From NCBI RefSeq assembly GCF_003710865.1, contig NZ_RHHO01000033.1, positions 124,001-188,000 of the forward strand: a stretch of 64,000 bases of DNA, written 5' to 3'. Positions 44,342 through 53,711 of this stretch are shown one piece after another; position 1 is the first letter of the stretch, and the number at the start of each line of letters is the position of its first letter. The position numbers and the translations under genes are program-made. The notes under the pieces were generated by a model. It saw only the letters and a list, made by a program, of their open reading frames with translations. It did no database searches and had not been told where the DNA came from. The DNA is from Brevibacillus borstelensis. Lineage in GTDB: Bacteria > Bacillota > Bacilli > Brevibacillales > Brevibacillaceae.

Positions 44342-44393
44342 GAAGGCTGTCCTCCAAGCAGATGCTCTTGCTTGAGGGACAGCCTTCTTTTTT
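44342..44393 (+). terminator. Rho-independent terminator of marR-SDR
   Basis: GAAGGCTGTCC pairs perfectly with GGACAGCCTTC, then a six-T run. Confidence 0.8.
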
Positions 44394-44425
44394 GGATGCA
44401 TGGTCTTGCGGGGGGTGTACATGTA

Positions 44426-45433
44426 TTACGAAGCTTGCGGCAGCGTACTGCTTTTTGCGAGTCCCAAATGCTCCTGCAGCGTTTTGCGGATCTCGGCCAA
44501 GTCCTGCTCGTCCAGCTTGTAGTAATAAATGTTGTTCTTGTACATGCTGCTGCCTTTCAACTGCAGCTTCTCAATATTGACGCTGCTTCCCTTGGCAAAA
44601 TGATAGAACGCCTCCAGGTCAGACAGCCGCAGGTTCGTCTTCACATTGTCGCCCAGCGCCTCCAGCAGCGCTCCGTACTTGGTGACAGAGCCGAACGACA
44701 GCGTTTTGTGGAAGATCGCTTCCAGCACGAGCTGCTGGCGTTTGCCGCGCTCCATGTCGCTGTCTATTTTTCGGGTCCGGACCAGCGCCAGGGCTTCTTC
44801 GCCGTTTAACGTCTGCAGCCCTTTTTTCAGCTTGATCGCACGCGGCCTGTCTTTGCTGTCCTGCTCCGTAAACGTGATCGGAACATCTACCTCGACCCCG
44901 CCGAGCGCGTCGACGATTTCCATAAACGCCGTGAAATTTACTTTTACGTAGTAATCGACCGGGACGTCGAGCAGACCTTCCACTGTTTCCACCGCAGCGT
45001 CCACGCCGCCGAAGGCATGGGCGTGATTGATCTTGTCCTTTTTCTGCTCAACCGGCACGTATACGTAAGAATCGCGCGGAATGCTGAGCAGCTTCACGGA
45101 GCGGTCTTTTTTGTTGAAGGTCGCAAGCAGAAGGGCGTCCGTGCGGATGGCTTCCCCGTACTGCTTATGTCTTTGCTCGCTGTCATCGACACCCATGAGC
45201 AGGACAGAAAAGCTGTCTGCCAAAGCATCCTTCTTTTCCACACGCTTGGGTGAGATCGTTCCCCGCTGCAGCTCCTGATGGGACTTTTCCTCCAGCATGG
45301 CTGCCTTGCGGTACAGATCGACCGCATACCCGGTTGAGACGAACAGCAGGACCAGAATGGGGATTAGCAAAAAAACGATGCGACGCTTGCTCTTTCGTTT
45401 TCTTTTTAGATTTTGAGTTTGGTTATTTTTCAC
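44426..45433 (-). CDS. LCP-family (LytR-CpsA-Psr) cell-wall glycopolymer ligase
   Basis: The 335-residue protein has a basic start (KRKRKSKRR), one membrane helix and an extracellular LCP domain. Family blocks are LLMGVDDSE, RTDALLLATFNKKDRSVKLLSIPRDSYVYVP, INHAHAFGG and RTRKIDSDMERGKRQQLVLEAI, with the conserved Arg and Asp residues that bind the polyprenyl pyrophosphate. Such enzymes attach teichoic acids or other polymers to peptidoglycan. A GTG start is chosen for GAGGTGGAG six bases upstream. It is convergent with the SDR gene and divergent from the acyl-CoA ligase gene. Confidence 0.9.
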   Translation of the reverse strand: MKNNQTQNLKRKRKSKRRIVFLLIPILVLLFVSTGYAVDLYRKAAMLEEKSHQELQRGTISPKRVEKKDALADSFSVLLMGVDDSEQRHKQYGEAIRTDALLLATFNKKDRSVKLLSIPRDSYVYVPVEQKKDKINHAHAFGGVDAAVETVEGLLDVPVDYYVKVNFTAFMEIVDALGGVEVDVPITFTEQDSKDRPRAIKLKKGLQTLNGEEALALVRTRKIDSDMERGKRQQLVLEAIFHKTLSFGSVTKYGALLEALGDNVKTNLRLSDLEAFYHFAKGSSVNIEKLQLKGSSMYKNNIYYYKLDEQDLAEIRKTLQEHLGLAKSSTLPQAS

Positions 45434-45693
45434 AATAAACTCCACCTCGATAGGATGTACACTGAGTGTAGACGATTTTCGACAAGATTTCGTTACAGGG
45501 GGGTAACAACTGGCAGAAAGGGGGCATTTTTTGACGAGTTTTTGTTTTCTTCTGAAAACAGGCAGGAAAAATGGCGAACAAGCTGTAAAATTAGGAGAGA
45601 GGTAATAGGATAAAGTACCGCGAATATGTTGGCATCGGCAGCACATGTCTGAACGGAAGCTTTCGAATCAAAATGATGAGGGAGTGTAGGACG

Positions 45694-47268
45694 ATGAGCA
45701 CAAACGAACTTTTGCAAAGTACCTTGCCGCAAATGCTGGAACAAACTTGTAAGCGCTTTCCTTGGCGCTGCGCCGTTTACTTCAAAGGACAGCAATGGGA
45801 TTACGGGACACTGGGAGTGCTGGTCAAGAAGTTCGCCGCCGGATTGCACAGTCTCGGGATCGGGCAGGGAGACCGAGTGGCGGTCATGCTGCCCAATTGT
45901 CCGCATTACGTGGCAGCCTACTACGGCATTCTGCAGCTGGGCGGAATCGTCGTACAGGTCAATCCCATGGCGGTCCCGGCCGAGCTGGAGCATTATTTGA
46001 CCGACTCGGGTGCCAAAGCCTTGATCACCTTTGCTCCCTTTTTGCCGGTGGTCGAAAAGGTAAAAAGCGCTGAAGGCTTGGCGGCGAGAATCATCGTTGA
46101 ACTGCCTCCTACGGATTCGGAGCTTCCAGCCGGATGGCTCCGTTTTGAAAACGTCATGGCACTTGCCGAGGATTTGCCGGAGGTGTCAGTGTCTCCGGAT
46201 GACATCGCGGTTCTCCAGTATACAGGCGGTACCACAGGGCGCTCCAAAGGGGCGATGCTGACTCATCAAAATCTGTATGCCAACGCCTATCAGTCACACA
46301 TGATCATGGGAGGAGACGTCGACAATCCCGACCGGATCTTGACAGTGATTCCGCTCTTTCACGTTTACGGCATGACCGTTTGCATGAACATGGCCATTTT
46401 TGGAGGATCGCAGCAGGTCATGCTGCCCCGCTTTGACCTGGAAGAAGTGCTGCAGACGATCAAGGATACGAAGCCGACGGTATTCCCGGGGGTGCCGACG
46501 ATGTACGTGGCTGTCAATGCCCATCCGCAGGCGGAAGAGTACGGCATCTCGTCCATCCGCCTGTGCGCAAGCGGCTCCGCACCGCTTCCTGTTGAGGTCA
46601 TCAAAGGCTTTGAAGCCAAGACGCAAGGCATGATTCTCGAAGGCTTCGGCCTGACCGAAGCCTCCCCGGTCACTCACTTCAACCCGAGGGATAAGCGAAA
46701 GGCCGGGTCGATCGGGACGGCTATACCGTTTACAGAGTCCAAAATCGTCAGCCTCCAGGACGGCGAGACGGAGCTGGGGCCGAATGAAGCGGGAGAGCTG
46801 GTCGTGCGCGGTCCGCAAGTGATGACCGGCTATTGGGGAATGCCGGAAGAGACGGCGGCAACGCTCAAAGACGGCTGGCTGTACACAGGGGATATCGCCT
46901 ACAAGGATGAAGAGGGATATTACTATATCATCGATCGGAAAAAGGATTTGATTATCGCCGGGGGCTTCAATATTTATCCGCGTGAGGTAGAGGAGGTCCT
47001 CTATCAGCACGCGGCTGTGCAAGAGGCTGTCGTCATCGGCGTGCCTGATGCGTATCGAGGAGAGACGATAAAAGCGTTCGTGGTTCCGAAAAAGGGAGTT
47101 GTCCTGACCGAAGAGGAAATCACCGATTTTTGCCGGGAGAACATGGCCGCCTACAAGGTGCCGAGAATTATCGAGTTCCGCGACGCCCTGCCGAAAACGG
47201 CCGTAGGCAAGATTTTGCGGCGGACGCTGCGGGAGGAAGCAAAAGGAGCAGGCGCGACGCAAGAATAA
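45694..47268 (+). CDS. Long-chain acyl-CoA ligase (AMP-forming)
   Basis: The 524-residue enzyme is of the ANL superfamily. The AMP-binding motif reads YTGGTTGRSKGAMLTH, followed by the GFGLTEASPVTH block, the YTGDIAYKDEEGYYYIIDRKKDLII hinge region and the C-terminal lysine in PKTAVGKILRR. It activates fatty acids or related acids to CoA thioesters. GGGAG stands nine bases before the ATG at 45694. No other beta-oxidation gene is adjacent. Its 3' end is part of an 18-base direct repeat. Confidence 0.9.
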   Translation: MSTNELLQSTLPQMLEQTCKRFPWRCAVYFKGQQWDYGTLGVLVKKFAAGLHSLGIGQGDRVAVMLPNCPHYVAAYYGILQLGGIVVQVNPMAVPAELEHYLTDSGAKALITFAPFLPVVEKVKSAEGLAARIIVELPPTDSELPAGWLRFENVMALAEDLPEVSVSPDDIAVLQYTGGTTGRSKGAMLTHQNLYANAYQSHMIMGGDVDNPDRILTVIPLFHVYGMTVCMNMAIFGGSQQVMLPRFDLEEVLQTIKDTKPTVFPGVPTMYVAVNAHPQAEEYGISSIRLCASGSAPLPVEVIKGFEAKTQGMILEGFGLTEASPVTHFNPRDKRKAGSIGTAIPFTESKIVSLQDGETELGPNEAGELVVRGPQVMTGYWGMPEETAATLKDGWLYTGDIAYKDEEGYYYIIDRKKDLIIAGGFNIYPREVEEVLYQHAAVQEAVVIGVPDAYRGETIKAFVVPKKGVVLTEEEITDFCRENMAAYKVPRIIEFRDALPKTAVGKILRRTLREEAKGAGATQE

Positions 47269-47290
47269 GGCTCAGGCGCGACGCAAGAAT
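47249..47290 (+). repeat. 18-bp direct repeat across the end of the ligase gene
   Basis: CAGGCGCGACGCAAGAAT occurs at 47249-47266 and 47273-47290. The first copy encodes the last residues of the ligase; the second is outside the gene. A looser third version (CAGGACGCAAAAACG) starts near 47306. Confidence 0.6.
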
Positions 47291-47420
47291 GAATAAGGGG
47301 CAGACAGGACGCAAAAACGGACGGATAATCAGATTGGACGCAGGCGCTGCAACAGCCTTTTTTGTCCGCCCCAAGCTGTTCCAATACGAAACAGCGCTCC
47401 TTAAAAACAGAAAACAGAGG

Positions 47421-47452
47421 GCCGCCTGGGCATCCGGGCGGCTTTCGCTTTT
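47421..47452 (+). terminator. Rho-independent terminator after the acyl-CoA ligase
   Basis: GCCGCC pairs with GGCGGC around a ten-base loop, followed by TTTCGCTTTTC. Confidence 0.6.
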
Positions 47453-47519
47453 CGTCATGTTTCACGCTCTTGCCCTCATAGAATGAGGCAAACAAGCAAA
47501 GAGGTGAAACAAGATCGAC

Positions 47520-48599
47520 ATGTGGAAAGCGGTTGTCTCCATCCTGACTGCCTGGTCGCTTGCCAATCTCAGCCTCTTTCCTGCGTTTGCGGGGGCGGAA
47601 ACGAGCGGGGCAGTGCAGCAATCGGCCCAGGCGCAGCAAGACCCGCCTGCTCCGCAGACAGATGAGCCGATCACGGTCACGGTGGTGGGCGACATTTTGC
47701 TGGACAAGAACGTCGGAGCGCAAATCGAACGCTACGGAGTGGACTATCCTTTTGCCAAAACGGCCGAGCTGCTCAAGCAGGCTGATCTGACAGTGGGGAA
47801 TCTCGAGACTGCCGTCAGCAGACGGGGATCCCCCGAGCACAAGGAATTTACCTTCCGGGCCAAGCCGGAAACGTTGGCAGGCCTTGCAAATGCCGGCTTC
47901 GACGTCGTCAATTTGGCCAACAACCACACGATGGACTACGGAATGGACGCCTTTCTGGATACGATGCAGCATTTGCGCGAGAACGATATCGCTTACGTAG
48001 GCGGAGGAAAGGCGGAGGAGGAGGCGTTTGCCCCCTATATCCAGACGATCAAAGGAAAGAAGGTAGCAATCATCGGGCTGAGCCGTGTACTGCCCAATCA
48101 GAAGTGGTTTGCGGGGAAGAACAAGGCGGGGCTGGCTCACGCCTATTCACGGGAGCCGATGCTCGGCTATGTTCGCAAGGCTGTGGCAGAGTCCGACATC
48201 ACCATTGCGATCATGCATTGGAATTTGGAGTACAAGGACTACCCTGAGCCGTACGCCCGCCAGATGGCCCGTTTGCTGATCGACAATGGAGTGGATGCGA
48301 TTGTGGGGTCCCATAGCCATTCCCTCATGGGGGTCGAATGGTACAAAGAGGCCCCGATCTTTTACAGCGTGGGCAATTTCGTCTTTACGACGCCGCGAAA
48401 TCCAAAGGGCTCCGAGTCGCTGATCGTCACTTTGACGTTTGCCCAGAACAAGACAGACGGCAAGATCATCCCGGCTAAAATTGTAAATGGCCAGCCCGTT
48501 CCCCAGGCAGGAGACAATGCGAAAAAGCTCAGGGAGAAGGTTGCGAAGCTCTCGTATGGGGCAGGGGTTGACGAGGCGGGAAATATAACGAGGAAATAA
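47520..48599 (+). CDS. CapA-family protein (poly-gamma-glutamate synthesis type)
   Basis: The 359-residue exported protein has a signal peptide (to about 25) and the CapA/PgsA metallophosphatase-like domain. Blocks are VVGDILLDKNV, VGNLETAVS, NLANNHTMDYG, IMHWNLEYKDYPEP and VGSHSHSLMGVEWY, with the expected Asp, Asn and His metal ligands. The family takes part in poly-gamma-glutamate export or anchoring, but many single CapA genes have no pgsBC neighbours, as here. The GAGGTG site is 13 bases from the ATG, which is long. It is likely a single-gene unit. Confidence 0.87.
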   Translation: MWKAVVSILTAWSLANLSLFPAFAGAETSGAVQQSAQAQQDPPAPQTDEPITVTVVGDILLDKNVGAQIERYGVDYPFAKTAELLKQADLTVGNLETAVSRRGSPEHKEFTFRAKPETLAGLANAGFDVVNLANNHTMDYGMDAFLDTMQHLRENDIAYVGGGKAEEEAFAPYIQTIKGKKVAIIGLSRVLPNQKWFAGKNKAGLAHAYSREPMLGYVRKAVAESDITIAIMHWNLEYKDYPEPYARQMARLLIDNGVDAIVGSHSHSLMGVEWYKEAPIFYSVGNFVFTTPRNPKGSESLIVTLTFAQNKTDGKIIPAKIVNGQPVPQAGDNAKKLREKVAKLSYGAGVDEAGNITRK

Positions 48600-48669
48600 A
48601 AGGCAACGAGTTTCGGTGAAAGCAAAAAAGGGTATCTCCTCTATTGTTATGTAGAGGGGAGCAAACCTG

Positions 48670-50234
48670 ATGGATTCCTATAAACACTTTACCCTGCGCT
48701 TCTGGCTGGTCTTTTTGTTTTCCGTCTCGACGTTTTTGATCGTGCTGAGCTGCGGCGCCGGCATCTATCTGGTGGTCAAGCAGGTGATGACAGATGACAT
48801 CCTCGACATCAACCGCGCCTATAGCGAGAAGATGGCCCAGACTACCGATCTTATGTTTCAGAGTATGAAAAAGAATCTGGAGACGAGCGCCGGCGAGATC
48901 GCCCCTCTTCTGAAAGATCGCCAGAGGCTGCAGCAACATTTGAAGCTGTGGCAGGAAAGCACGTTGTTCTTCAATTCCATCTTGGTCGCAAACAGCAAGG
49001 GAAAGATTCTCGCAACGGAGCCGAGGATGGAAGTCGATGGGCGATTTCTGATGTCGAGCGGTGCGAGAGAAGCGCTGGAAAAGAAAAAAACAGTAGTGTC
49101 GCAGCCATATAAAGCGATTACGGGCAGACTGATTTTTTGGTATCCACGCCTCTGTGGGACGAGAACGGAAATTATGCCGGTTTTCTGGGCGGAACGTTCT
49201 ACCTGGAGCAGGACAACACGTTGCATGAGTTCCTCGGCAAGCATTTTTACGAAGACGGCTCATACTTGTACGTTGTCGACCAGAATGGCACGCTTATCTA
49301 CCACCCGGAGGAGGAAAGAATCGGTCAAATGGTAGACGGCAACAGCGTCGTCCAAAAACTGATGGACCAAAAATCGGGCGCGGAGCGAGTGGTCAATACG
49401 CAAGGCGTCCCGATGCTGACCGGGTACGCCTATGTGCCATCCGCCAATTGGGGGATCGTTTCCCAGACCCCGGAAGAGGAGGCGCTGGCTCCAACCCTGA
49501 AGGTCGTCCTCGACATGTTTGGATATATCAGTCCCTTCTTCATTTTGCTACTCTTGATCTCGTTCTCTCTGACCCAGAAAATGGTCAATCCATTGCGCCA
49601 ATTGGCCAATTACGCCAAAAGCGTGCGAACGGCGGGAACAGAGGTACAGCCGTTTCCGACGATCCCGACCTGGTACTACGAGGCCGAGCAGATCAATCAC
49701 GCTTTTCAGCAGTATGCGGAGACGTTGCGCCACAAAATGAACGTGATCAAACGAGAGTCATTGACCGACCCGCTGACCGGACTTGCGAATCGCAGATACA
49801 TCGAAAATACGTTGCGTCAGTGGACGGAAACGAAAAAACAGTTTTCGGTTCTTCTGCTGGACGTAGACGGATTCAAAAAGGTAAATGACGAATTCGGTCA
49901 CCAGACCGGAGATGAGGTATTGCGCTTTCTCTCCCAGGCGATGAAGCAGCATGTGCGGAAAGGGGACATTTGCGGCCGCTACGGCGGAGAGGAATTTATC
50001 GTGCTGCTGCCGGAGACGAGTGCAGAAACGGCGTATCTGATGGCAGAGTCTCTGCGGATGTTTATGAGCGATACCGTCAGTCCCACGGGCGAGCCTGTGA
50101 CGATCTCGCTTGGAGTGGGGACGATCGCTCCGCAGATCGATACAAAGACATTGCTGGCTCTGACTGACGAGGCCATGTACAAGGCAAAACAGGAAGGACG
50201 AAATCAGACGAAGCTGATGAGAACCATTGTGTAG
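48670..50234 (+). pseudogene. Membrane diguanylate cyclase, frameshifted at a T6 run
   Basis: Two overlapping frames make up one protein. Frame 1 (48670 to about 49132) gives a membrane helix (about 10-35) and the first part of a Cache-type sensor. Frame 2 (from about 49134 to 50234) continues with VSTPLWDENGNYAGFLGG, a second helix, a HAMP-like region and a GGDEF domain. Its active site is GGEEF with an RKGD inhibitory site five residues before it. Reading one more T in TTTTTT (49133-49138) joins them as RLIFLVSTPL. Frame 1 alone runs on to a stop at 49335. The gene may be dead, phase-variable or a sequencing error. Confidence 0.8.
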
Positions 50235-50246
50235 CCGATCCTTAAA

Positions 50247-50289
50247 AAGCCCGTTCTTTGACGAAATTTGGTCAAGCAGCGGGCTTCTT
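50247..50289 (+). terminator. Terminator after the GGDEF gene
   Basis: AAGCCCG pairs with CGGGCTT across a long loop; the T-tract is short (CTTCTTG). Confidence 0.5.
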
Positions 50290-50406
50290 GCTGTCAACAT
50301 CCAAGAGAGAGCCGGTGCGACTCAAATCAAGAGGAATAAACAGAGACCTGTCCCAGTAATTATGTAGTATATTTCAGAAAATTCAAAACAACATAAGGAG
50401 AGATGA

Positions 50407-52254
50407 ATGGTGAAACGCTGGTTTCCCGGACTTCTGGCGACGATTGTGTTGTCACAGGCAGGTATTGTATCGGCTGCTGCTTCTCCAGTCGGTCAGGTAC
50501 CGTTTCTGAAACGCCCGTTTATCCCTGCGCAAGCATCCTTTGAGGTAAAGCAGTACGCATATCCGGAGACCAAGCCGATACAAGCTGGCAAGTTTGACAT
50601 CCAGCACTATCCCCTTTACGACGAGGTGCTGTATTGGCTGGAGACGTGGGCGAAGCAGTATCCTGATCTCGTAGAACTTCAGTCAGCGGGGAAGTCACTG
50701 GAAGGCAGGGACATCTGGCAAATTACGATCACCAACAAAAAAACCGGTACTGCTACCAGCAAGCCGGCTATGTGGGTAGGGGCAAACCGGCATTCCGGAG
50801 AAGTGACGACAAGGGTGGCTGCGCTGCATTTTGCGCATGAACTCCTCTCCAAGTACGGGAAGGACCCTGAGATTACCCGCTTGCTGGATACCCGCACATT
50901 TTATGTGAGACCTGTTGAAAATCCCGACGGCTCCGAGCTGTACCTCAATACCATTCAAACCAATCGCTCCACCAATCGGCCCGTTGACAACGACGGAGAC
51001 GGCATCATGGACGAAGATATTCTGGAGGATTTGGATGGTGACGGCTATTCCCGGCAAATGCGTCAGTATGTCGGGATGGGAAAGGGGGACTACATAAAAG
51101 ACCCGTCTGACTCGTCCGGACGTTTGATGAAGCAGGTTGGAGAAGGAAAAGGAGACTATCGGGTATTGTCCGAGGGCATCGATAATGACGGCGACGGAAA
51201 ATACAATGAGGATGGCATTGGCGGTTTGGACATTCACCGCAATTATCCGGAGAACTGGCGGCCCATGACGGAACAGACCGGGATGGGATGGACCCAGGGG
51301 GGAGCGGGAGAATATCCGTTATCCGAACCGGAGATGCGGTCAGTCGTCTTGTTTCTACTGGAAAATCCCCACATTTCGGTCGTAGAGACGATGGATACCA
51401 CGGTGCCGATGCACCTGCGTCCCCCATCCACCAGCAAGAGTGAGGAGTCCATGTTTCCGGAAGATCTGAAGTACTATGAGCATTTGGACAAAAAGGGCCA
51501 GGAATTGACCGGCTATCCGTGGGCGGGAGACGTTTACTACACGTACCACACCCGCAGGGGCGGCTCGGAAGGGACACCGCTGTTCGGGCATTCGCCTGAC
51601 TGGGGGTACTTTCAGTATGGAGCGATCTGGTACGGTGACGAGCTGTGGGGGAAACAGGAGTATGTCAAAGACTACAACAAGGACGGCAAGACCGATGAGC
51701 TGGATCAGCTATGGATGAATGATCACATACCGGAATTGAAGGGCAAGCTGTTCCAAAACTGGATGGCCTACGATCACCCGCAGTTGGGGAAGGTAGAAAT
51801 TGGCGGCTGGAACCCGAAATTTTGGAACCAAAACGCTCCTGCGGGAAGCTATTTGAAACAGGCGGTCGAAAAACAAAGCAAATTCAATCTGGAGTTGGCC
51901 AAATCGCTTCCATTGCTGGTCGTTACAAAGACAGAGGTGAAAAAGAATCAGGACGGTACTTCAACGGTGAGTGTGACGGTGACAAATGAAGGCTTTTTGC
52001 CAGATGCGTTAAAGCAGGCATGGCTCGTCAAAATCGTGCGCAAAGGCTCCGCGAGCATCGAACTGGGGGATGGCCTGGCTTTGGCCGACGAGAATACGGA
52101 TAAAATCCAGGATGCCGGATTCTTTGGAGGCGCCTTGGAAGAGGAAGAGCGGACGAAAACATTTTCCTGGACCGTCAAAGGAAAGGGGAATGCCGAGGTG
52201 ACCATTCGCTCGACCCGCGGCGGGACCGTGAACGTGGTGATACCTGTCAAATGA
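50407..52254 (+). CDS. Secreted M14-family carboxypeptidase with altered zinc site
   Basis: The 615-residue protein has a signal peptide (to about 25) and an M14 zinc carboxypeptidase domain. Present are the HxxE pair in GANRHSGEV, ENPDG, the substrate Arg in DIHRNYP and the catalytic Glu in VEIGGW. The third zinc ligand, normally a His in an HTxGG-like segment before LRP, is Asp 330 here (ETMDTTVPMHLRPP); His 336 is near. Two Asp-rich insertions (DNDGDGIMDED, DNDGDGKYNED) and DYNKDGKTDE look like calcium loops. The C-terminal part is beta-rich. AAGGAGAG precedes the ATG. Activity is uncertain. Confidence 0.83.
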   Translation: MVKRWFPGLLATIVLSQAGIVSAAASPVGQVPFLKRPFIPAQASFEVKQYAYPETKPIQAGKFDIQHYPLYDEVLYWLETWAKQYPDLVELQSAGKSLEGRDIWQITITNKKTGTATSKPAMWVGANRHSGEVTTRVAALHFAHELLSKYGKDPEITRLLDTRTFYVRPVENPDGSELYLNTIQTNRSTNRPVDNDGDGIMDEDILEDLDGDGYSRQMRQYVGMGKGDYIKDPSDSSGRLMKQVGEGKGDYRVLSEGIDNDGDGKYNEDGIGGLDIHRNYPENWRPMTEQTGMGWTQGGAGEYPLSEPEMRSVVLFLLENPHISVVETMDTTVPMHLRPPSTSKSEESMFPEDLKYYEHLDKKGQELTGYPWAGDVYYTYHTRRGGSEGTPLFGHSPDWGYFQYGAIWYGDELWGKQEYVKDYNKDGKTDELDQLWMNDHIPELKGKLFQNWMAYDHPQLGKVEIGGWNPKFWNQNAPAGSYLKQAVEKQSKFNLELAKSLPLLVVTKTEVKKNQDGTSTVSVTVTNEGFLPDALKQAWLVKIVRKGSASIELGDGLALADENTDKIQDAGFFGGALEEEERTKTFSWTVKGKGNAEVTIRSTRGGTVNVVIPVK

Positions 52255-52319
52255 GACTCCCACGGCTAGAACCACAGGCTTTCAGTCGGCAATGTCTGTA
52301 AAGAAAGCACCAAACGAAT

Positions 52320-52378
52320 GAGGGGCTGTCCAAAAAAGCAGTGAAGCTGCTTGACGGAAGAGCCCCTCGTCTCTTTTC
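52320..52378 (+). terminator. Terminator after the M14 peptidase gene
   Basis: GAGGGGCT pairs with AGCCCCTC across a long loop, followed by GTCTCTTTTCG. Confidence 0.55.
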
Positions 52379-52538
52379 GTGCGCCTACACCATCTTCACT
52401 TGGAAATGGTCAAGTCCATTTTTTTCATGCGCTCCTGTCAACAAATCGTTGCAACTTGCACAAGGCCCCAGCCCGTCTGTTTCATTAAGAAGGCAAAGAG
52501 GCAGATGCCTGAAAAAACAGGGCGAAGGAGGCAGCCAT

Positions 52539-53543
52539 ATGAGCACGATCCCCGCTAAAAGACGATGCAAGCGAGTACACCGGTACCTTTGGCTAAGGCT
52601 GCTGCTTACCCTGACGATAACAGCTACGATGCTGTGGCTTTTTTTCGCGTCGGCCCCGAGCATAAGAGCGACATGGCTTTGGAACACGGAGCTGATCACA
52701 GAAAAGGGTGAGGCCATCCTTTCTTTTGCCGAAGAAAACGACATCAACAGAATTTATCTGCACATCGATCAAAAGAATGTGCCGCCGGAAGCGTATCGCA
52801 CATTCATCAAGGAAGCGAGCGCAAGGGATATACAGGTGGATGCCCTTGGCGGCGACCCTGCCTGGTCGCTCGTCTCCAGTCAAAAAAGCATTGCCTCCTT
52901 TATAGACTGGGTGCATGTCTACAACCGTGCTGCGGCTGAAGACGAGCGCTTCACCGGAATTCACGTCGACATCGAGCCGCATGTGCATCCGCAGTGGAAG
53001 CGTGACAAGGAAGCCTTGAAAAGCCAATGGATGGAAAACATGCAGCTTGTGGTCCAGGAGACGAAAAAAGATCCCGCTCTGCAGGTGAGCGCCGATATTC
53101 CATTCTGGATGAACGAGCTGCCTGCGAGCGAGACGCAGAGCGTCAGTGAATGGCTGATCGGGCAGCTCGATCATGTGACATTGATGGCCTACCGGGATTA
53201 CGTGGAAGGCTCCAACGGGGTGCTGGACATCTCGAGCCGCATCCTGGACGAAGCAGGATATGATCGGCAAAAAGTGGTGGTCGGCCTGAATGTGCTGGAA
53301 AGCGACGAAGGGGACCGGACGACGTTTTATGAAGAAGATACCAAGATCATGCGAGAGCAGGTAAGCATACTCGAGACGCGGATGAAGAAATACTCCGCTT
53401 ATGCGGGATATGCGATTCATGATTACGAGCAATGGGAAAAGAAAAGCAGGCGTGAAAAAGAACGGTCCTCAGCCAAGAAAACATCGGCGGAATCTGAAGA
53501 AAAGCCAAAGGAGGGCAAGAGTGCGGCCGAGGAAAAAACATAG
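52539..53543 (+). CDS. Membrane-anchored TIM-barrel-like protein of unknown function
   Basis: The 334-residue protein has a basic N-terminus and one membrane helix (LWLRLLLTLTITATMLWLFF), then an extracellular domain. The motifs NRIYLHIDQKNV, FTGIHVDIEPHVHP, HVTLMAYRDY and VVVGLNVLE are spaced as strands of a TIM barrel and resemble glycoside-hydrolase-like proteins; Asp and Glu of VDIEP could be catalytic. The C-terminal 50 residues are a charged Lys, Glu and Ser tail. GGAGG stands before the ATG. I cannot name a substrate. It is probably transcribed alone. Confidence 0.7.
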   Translation: MSTIPAKRRCKRVHRYLWLRLLLTLTITATMLWLFFASAPSIRATWLWNTELITEKGEAILSFAEENDINRIYLHIDQKNVPPEAYRTFIKEASARDIQVDALGGDPAWSLVSSQKSIASFIDWVHVYNRAAAEDERFTGIHVDIEPHVHPQWKRDKEALKSQWMENMQLVVQETKKDPALQVSADIPFWMNELPASETQSVSEWLIGQLDHVTLMAYRDYVEGSNGVLDISSRILDEAGYDRQKVVVGLNVLESDEGDRTTFYEEDTKIMREQVSILETRMKKYSAYAGYAIHDYEQWEKKSRREKERSSAKKTSAESEEKPKEGKSAAEEKT

Positions 53544-53711
53544 TGTAGTGGAGATGCTGCCGGTAGAAACTCCCTGCAAATTAGGCTATGATGAAGGCAA
53601 TCTTGAATGTGATCATGCAGCCAATCAGGCAGAACACATATGAACGTAAGCAACTCACGCAGTTTCCAAAATCGCAAGCGATTGTTGGAGACAGGAGAGG
53701 AGACGAGCAAA

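Noticed and set aside
49137-50234. A separate gene for the GGDEF half, starting at TTG 49137.
   Set aside because: There is no ribosome binding site before it, and it would begin inside the sensor domain. A frameshifted single gene explains the sequence better.
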